A DNA stretch of 64,000 nucleotides from Companilactobacillus heilongjiangensis. GTDB lineage: Bacteria; Bacillota; Bacilli; Lactobacillales; Lactobacillaceae. Shown here one piece after another: positions 61,420 to 64,000 of this stretch; positions within the stretch are counted from its first letter, which is position 1, and every line of letters begins with the position of its first letter. The translations under genes were made by a program, and so were the position numbers. The notes beneath the pieces are model-generated. The model did no database searches. It was not told the origin of the DNA and saw only the letters and a list, made by a program, of their open reading frames with translations. The stretch spans positions 1,364,001 through 1,428,000 of the forward strand of contig NZ_CP012559.1 of NCBI RefSeq assembly GCF_000831645.3, read 5' to 3'.

Positions 61420-62199
61420 TTATTGAAAATTAGCAATTAAATGGATCAACCATAAATGTAATGGATAGAAAATATAAAACAAATATTTCAATTGAGCACT
61501 GTACTTTCCAATTTTCCCATTGTAAAAATGCAACATTGGAATAATCAGAATAAAGAAAATATCACTAGCATTCATTGCAATACCATCAAAAATCATCAGC
61601 GGATTAAAATCTGCACCTATCAAAACTGTTGGTAATTCGATAACTGCTATTAAAACTGCCAACAGTAGATACCATAAATTACGTTTTTTAGCATTCTTAT
61701 AAGTTAATTGAGTAATAAACATGAACGGTACAATGACAAAACTTCCTTCTAATAATGGAACACTTCCCAAAACTAATAATATAATGGAAAGAATCCGCAA
61801 ATTTCGGCGCTTTGTTTTACCCTTCTGTTGATTGTCCCATAGCCAAATTACAACTGCACCAAGGGCTAGGGTTAAAAATATGTTATCTCCTGTGATTGAC
61901 ATTGAATATTGTTTTCGTAAAACAAATATATTCATCAAATAGTTGCCTAATCCCATGAAAATACCCCAGCCAATCAAGCGGCTGAGATAATTTCTGCGAC
62001 TGTGAGTGTAAAACATCCCTTCAACAACTAAATAAGCAAATCCGACTGCTACCACTCGCGTAGTAATATGAAAGAAGTCAGCTAAGTATGGTGATATAAA
62101 AAATGTAATATGATCCAAAACCATCAATCCCATTAAAATGATTTTGAATGTTTCTCGATTCATCGCCTTTGACAAATTATCAGGTGTGAATTGTTGCAT
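61420..62199 (-). CDS. TraX family membrane protein
   Basis: 259-residue membrane protein with about eight transmembrane segments. It resembles the TraX/F-pilin acetylase-like family: LMGLMVLDHITFFISPY near the start, RVVAVGFAYLVVEGMFYTHSRRNYLSRL (YTxxRxxYLxRL) and the C-terminal KYLFYIFYPLHLWLIHLI. In lactobacilli such proteins occur without conjugation genes and are probably acyltransferases of surface components. The start has AAAGGAGAG upstream. Single gene. Confidence 0.8.
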   Translation of the reverse strand: MQQFTPDNLSKAMNRETFKIILMGLMVLDHITFFISPYLADFFHITTRVVAVGFAYLVVEGMFYTHSRRNYLSRLIGWGIFMGLGNYLMNIFVLRKQYSMSITGDNIFLTLALGAVVIWLWDNQQKGKTKRRNLRILSIILLVLGSVPLLEGSFVIVPFMFITQLTYKNAKKRNLWYLLLAVLIAVIELPTVLIGADFNPLMIFDGIAMNASDIFFILIIPMLHFYNGKIGKYSAQLKYLFYIFYPLHLWLIHLIANFQ

Positions 62200-62325
62200 A
62201 ATTTAATCTCTCCTTTAAGTATTACTCACATTATTAAGAATTTTTTTGCGAATGTAAATATACCTAACACAACCGTTAGTGCTATATTACAAATTAGTAA
62301 GAAAAAACCTTGGAGTTGATTAAAA

Positions 62326-63102
62326 ATGTCTAAATTTCACAAGTTTCTCCATTCAAATGGTTATTACGTCACGATTGCTTTAGCTGGATTGGCTTCACTG
62401 ACCATTTTGGTTTTGAGTTACATCCCTGGTTTTGACGTATCTCGAGCACCGTATTTAGAAATTGATATTGCAACATTATTAATATTCTCATTCGATTATT
62501 TTGGTCGTTTATATTTAGCCAAAGACAAATCCAAATTCTTTCGTCACAATATTGTTGATCTGTTGGCAATCATGCCATTCAATACCCTATTCAACGCCTT
62601 TAGAATTTTTCGAATCGTCAATGTAATTCGTTTTACCAAGATTTTCACGCTGGTTCGTTTTATTGGAACTGCTGGAAAAATGCAGAAGAATGCCAAGAAG
62701 TTTCTTAAAATAAATGGCTTTATTTATTTGACGATTATTTGTGGAATCGTCCTGGTCACCGCTGCCATTACTTATTCATTAGCTGAAGGTGCTTCTTTGA
62801 GCAATTCATTTTGGTGGGCAATTGTCACCGCCTCAACTGTTGGCTATGGCGATGTTGCGCCAACCACACTAGTTGGACGTATAGCTGCCATTTCACTGAT
62901 GATTGTTGGGATTGGCTTTATTGGAACCTTGACCAGTACAATTACCAACTACGTAACAACCGAGAAGAATGTCAAAAATGAGGATAAGCTGGATAAAATT
63001 CTTCTCAAATTAGATAAAATTGAGAAAGAGAACCGAAAACTAAGAAAAGATGTCATTGAATTGAAGGCAAAAGAAACGCTCGATGATCATCAAAATGAGT
63101 AA
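62326..63102 (+). CDS. Voltage-gated-type K+ channel (ion channel family)
   Basis: 258 residues. Segments S1-S4 precede the pore: S4-like repeats FRIFRIVNVIRFTKIFTLVRF carry regularly spaced Arg/Lys near residues 92-112. The selectivity filter is TVGYGD at 171-176, after the pore helix FWWAIVTAS. S6 (ISLMIVGIGFIGTLTSTI) leads into a C-terminal coiled coil (about 210-250; DKLDKILLKLDKIEKENRKL). It forms a tetrameric potassium channel. GGAG lies 10 bases before the ATG. A hairpin and a candidate ncRNA lie downstream. Confidence 0.9.
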   Translation: MSKFHKFLHSNGYYVTIALAGLASLTILVLSYIPGFDVSRAPYLEIDIATLLIFSFDYFGRLYLAKDKSKFFRHNIVDLLAIMPFNTLFNAFRIFRIVNVIRFTKIFTLVRFIGTAGKMQKNAKKFLKINGFIYLTIICGIVLVTAAITYSLAEGASLSNSFWWAIVTASTVGYGDVAPTTLVGRIAAISLMIVGIGFIGTLTSTITNYVTTEKNVKNEDKLDKILLKLDKIEKENRKLRKDVIELKAKETLDDHQNE

Positions 63103-63112
63103 TTATCCATTT

Positions 63113-63135
63113 GAAGTATTAAAAAAATACCTTTT
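63113..63135 (+). terminator. Weak terminator after K+ channel gene
   Basis: GTATT/AATAC arms around an A-rich loop followed by CCTTTTC. Short stem; function uncertain. Confidence 0.4.
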
Positions 63136-63157
63136 CTTATAAATATTTAAACTTTTA

Positions 63158-63187
63158 TTCACATTTTTATTTTTACTGTAATATAAT
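63158..63187 (+). promoter_or_regulatory. Sigma-A type promoter of candidate ncRNA
   Basis: TTCACA (63158-63163), 18-base spacer, TATAAT (63182-63187). Start expected near 63194. Confidence 0.6.
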
Positions 63188-63193
63188 AATTTT

Positions 63194-63313
63194 GTTAGAG
63201 GAAAGCCCAAATATGCGATAATACCCAAAATTCTCATTAATACCATTCTTCGACAGAATGACTCTTCTAACACAAAAGCCCACTACTCAGCAGCAGTGGA
63301 CTTTTATTTTTTT
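63194..63313 (+). ncRNA. Candidate small structured RNA
   Basis: About 120 nt between a consensus promoter and a rho-independent terminator (AAAAGCCCACT...AGTGGACTTTT, 63274-63305, then T-run). A long-range helix pairs TGTTAGAGGA (63193-63202) with TCTTCTAACA (63263-63272), closing a domain with the hairpin CATTCT-TCGAC-AGAATG (63244-63260). The only ATG inside is stopped after one codon. It does not resemble tmRNA, RNase P, 6S or SRP RNA as far as I can judge. It could be an sRNA, or a leader for the secreted protein gene 105 bases further on. Confidence 0.5.
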
Positions 63314-63418
63314 ATCAGTGATTTTTCTTTAAACATTCTATACCATGCCATATCAAATTCGAATGGAATCTCCTGGCACTTCTCGATTATACTGTACTCA
63401 AATATTGAGGAGTGACCG

Positions 63419-63880
63419 ATGAAAAAACGAATAATGCCACTGTTAGGACTTTTACTAACAATCATACCAATGAGCCATACCACAGTCGTTGAGGCTCAAG
63501 CCAACCACGAAATTAAATTCGTCAAAACTTATAATAAATTACGAAAAATCAACCAAAAACTTAGCCACAAGTTGTATGAAGAACAACAAGCTAATACAAA
63601 GAGTTCAGAGGATTGGGCTAAATTTGTTAAGAATATTAAGTTTCTCAAGAACAACCAAGTCGAACTTTACGTTACGTCTAGTTTTAAGGAATTGAAATCA
63701 TCCCAACGTGAAAATATTGTTAACCAAGCACAATTATTTACTTTAAGAATCGCGGATAGTTGGAAAGATTTTGGTCAGACTACCTATATGGATGGCTTGG
63801 CCACGATTATCTTTTGTGATGGTGGTTACGTTGGTAGATCTAAATATTTGGATAATAAGGAATTTACTTGGAATAAATAG
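63419..63880 (+). CDS. Secreted protein of unknown function
   Basis: 153 residues. A signal peptide covers about residues 1-27 (KKRIMPLLGLLLTIIPMSHTTVVEA). The mature part is basic and helical at first (VKTYNKLRKINQKLSHKLYEEQ), then alpha/beta (NNQVELYVTSSFKEL, QAQLFTLRIADSW, GLATIIFCDGGYVGRSKYL). No recognised family; it may be a small extracellular lactobacillal protein. GAGGAG lies 6 bases before the ATG. A G/C-rich hairpin followed by TTTTTTT (about 63887-63921) probably terminates it. Confidence 0.65.
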   Translation: MKKRIMPLLGLLLTIIPMSHTTVVEAQANHEIKFVKTYNKLRKINQKLSHKLYEEQQANTKSSEDWAKFVKNIKFLKNNQVELYVTSSFKELKSSQRENIVNQAQLFTLRIADSWKDFGQTTYMDGLATIIFCDGGYVGRSKYLDNKEFTWNK

Positions 63881-64000
63881 TATTTATAAGGGAGCATTCA
63901 AAATGGATGTCCCCTTTTTTTGATTCTCTAGTTAACTAAAATCAACTTTTTACCAGCGCTAAATGAACCATCAGATACATCCCTATTAAATAAGACTCAT

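Noticed and set aside
63920-64000. C-terminus of a minus-strand gene entering from the right edge
   Set aside because: Only about 19 open codons are visible and the alternative frame is stopped at 63997, so a real gene cannot be supported.

Overview
The window looks like chromosome of a low-GC (visibly AT-rich) Lactobacillaceae species. A complete maltose phosphorylase/maltodextrin locus, a KxYKxGKxW-type secreted giant adhesin, SLAP-like C-terminal wall repeats, DUF915 and YxeA-type small proteins and strong AGGAGG ribosome sites all fit lactobacilli. A Companilactobacillus-like species is my best guess; there is no rRNA gene to settle it. No tRNA, CRISPR array, prophage or transposase gene was seen.

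Layout. 1-9.5 kb: minus-strand housekeeping and accessory genes (ABC exporter pair, MmcQ/YjbR protein, two HAD phosphatases, a tandem VanZ pair, an ABC-F protein, a frameshifted small gene, a TSUP permease, a secreted unknown). 9.7-15.1 kb: small membrane protein, UhpT-like hexose-phosphate antiporter, and an aldo/keto reductase operon (with a nonsense-mutated acetyltransferase) divergent from a LysR regulator. 15.2-17.8 kb: a compact redox/metal island with two HesB-like paralogues around a quinone oxidoreductase and a 50-residue peptide with nine cysteines. 17.9-24.5 kb: GH25 lysozyme, a gap gene divergent from a LysR regulator, DUF915 hydrolase, Cof phosphatase and an unknown protein.

24.9-38.6 kb is a minus-strand maltose/maltodextrin system: LacI regulator, oligo-1,6-glucosidase, second GH13 enzyme, MalEFG-type importer, YesL-like protein, MsmK ATPase, maltose phosphorylase, beta-phosphoglucomutase, aldose epimerase and a VOC protein. 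A 14-bp operator (TGTTATCGGTAACA) precedes both the glucosidase unit and the importer unit; at the importer it sits beside a cre-like site overlapping the -35 box. Imported maltose would be phosphorolysed to glucose and beta-glucose-1-phosphate, which PgmB converts to glucose-6-phosphate, with GalM handling anomers and GH13 enzymes trimming oligosaccharides.

39-42 kb: membrane glycosyltransferase, small membrane proteins, a candidate ncRNA and a 50-residue membrane peptide. 42.2-51.6 kb: one 3140-residue repeat adhesin. 51.7-64 kb: NADH oxidase family flavoprotein, EAL protein, hydrolase, PnuC, AhpC, HD hydrolase, PgpA-like phosphatase, UspA, Tet(M)-like GTPase, TraX-like protein, K+ channel, a second candidate ncRNA and a secreted unknown.

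The most unusual feature is a dispersed family of about 175-190 bp intergenic elements (six complete copies and one remnant), whose arms differ in sequence but keep pairing, giving the same four-helix fold. A second dispersed family carries a covarying terminator-like hairpin. Neither is explained by any gene in the window.
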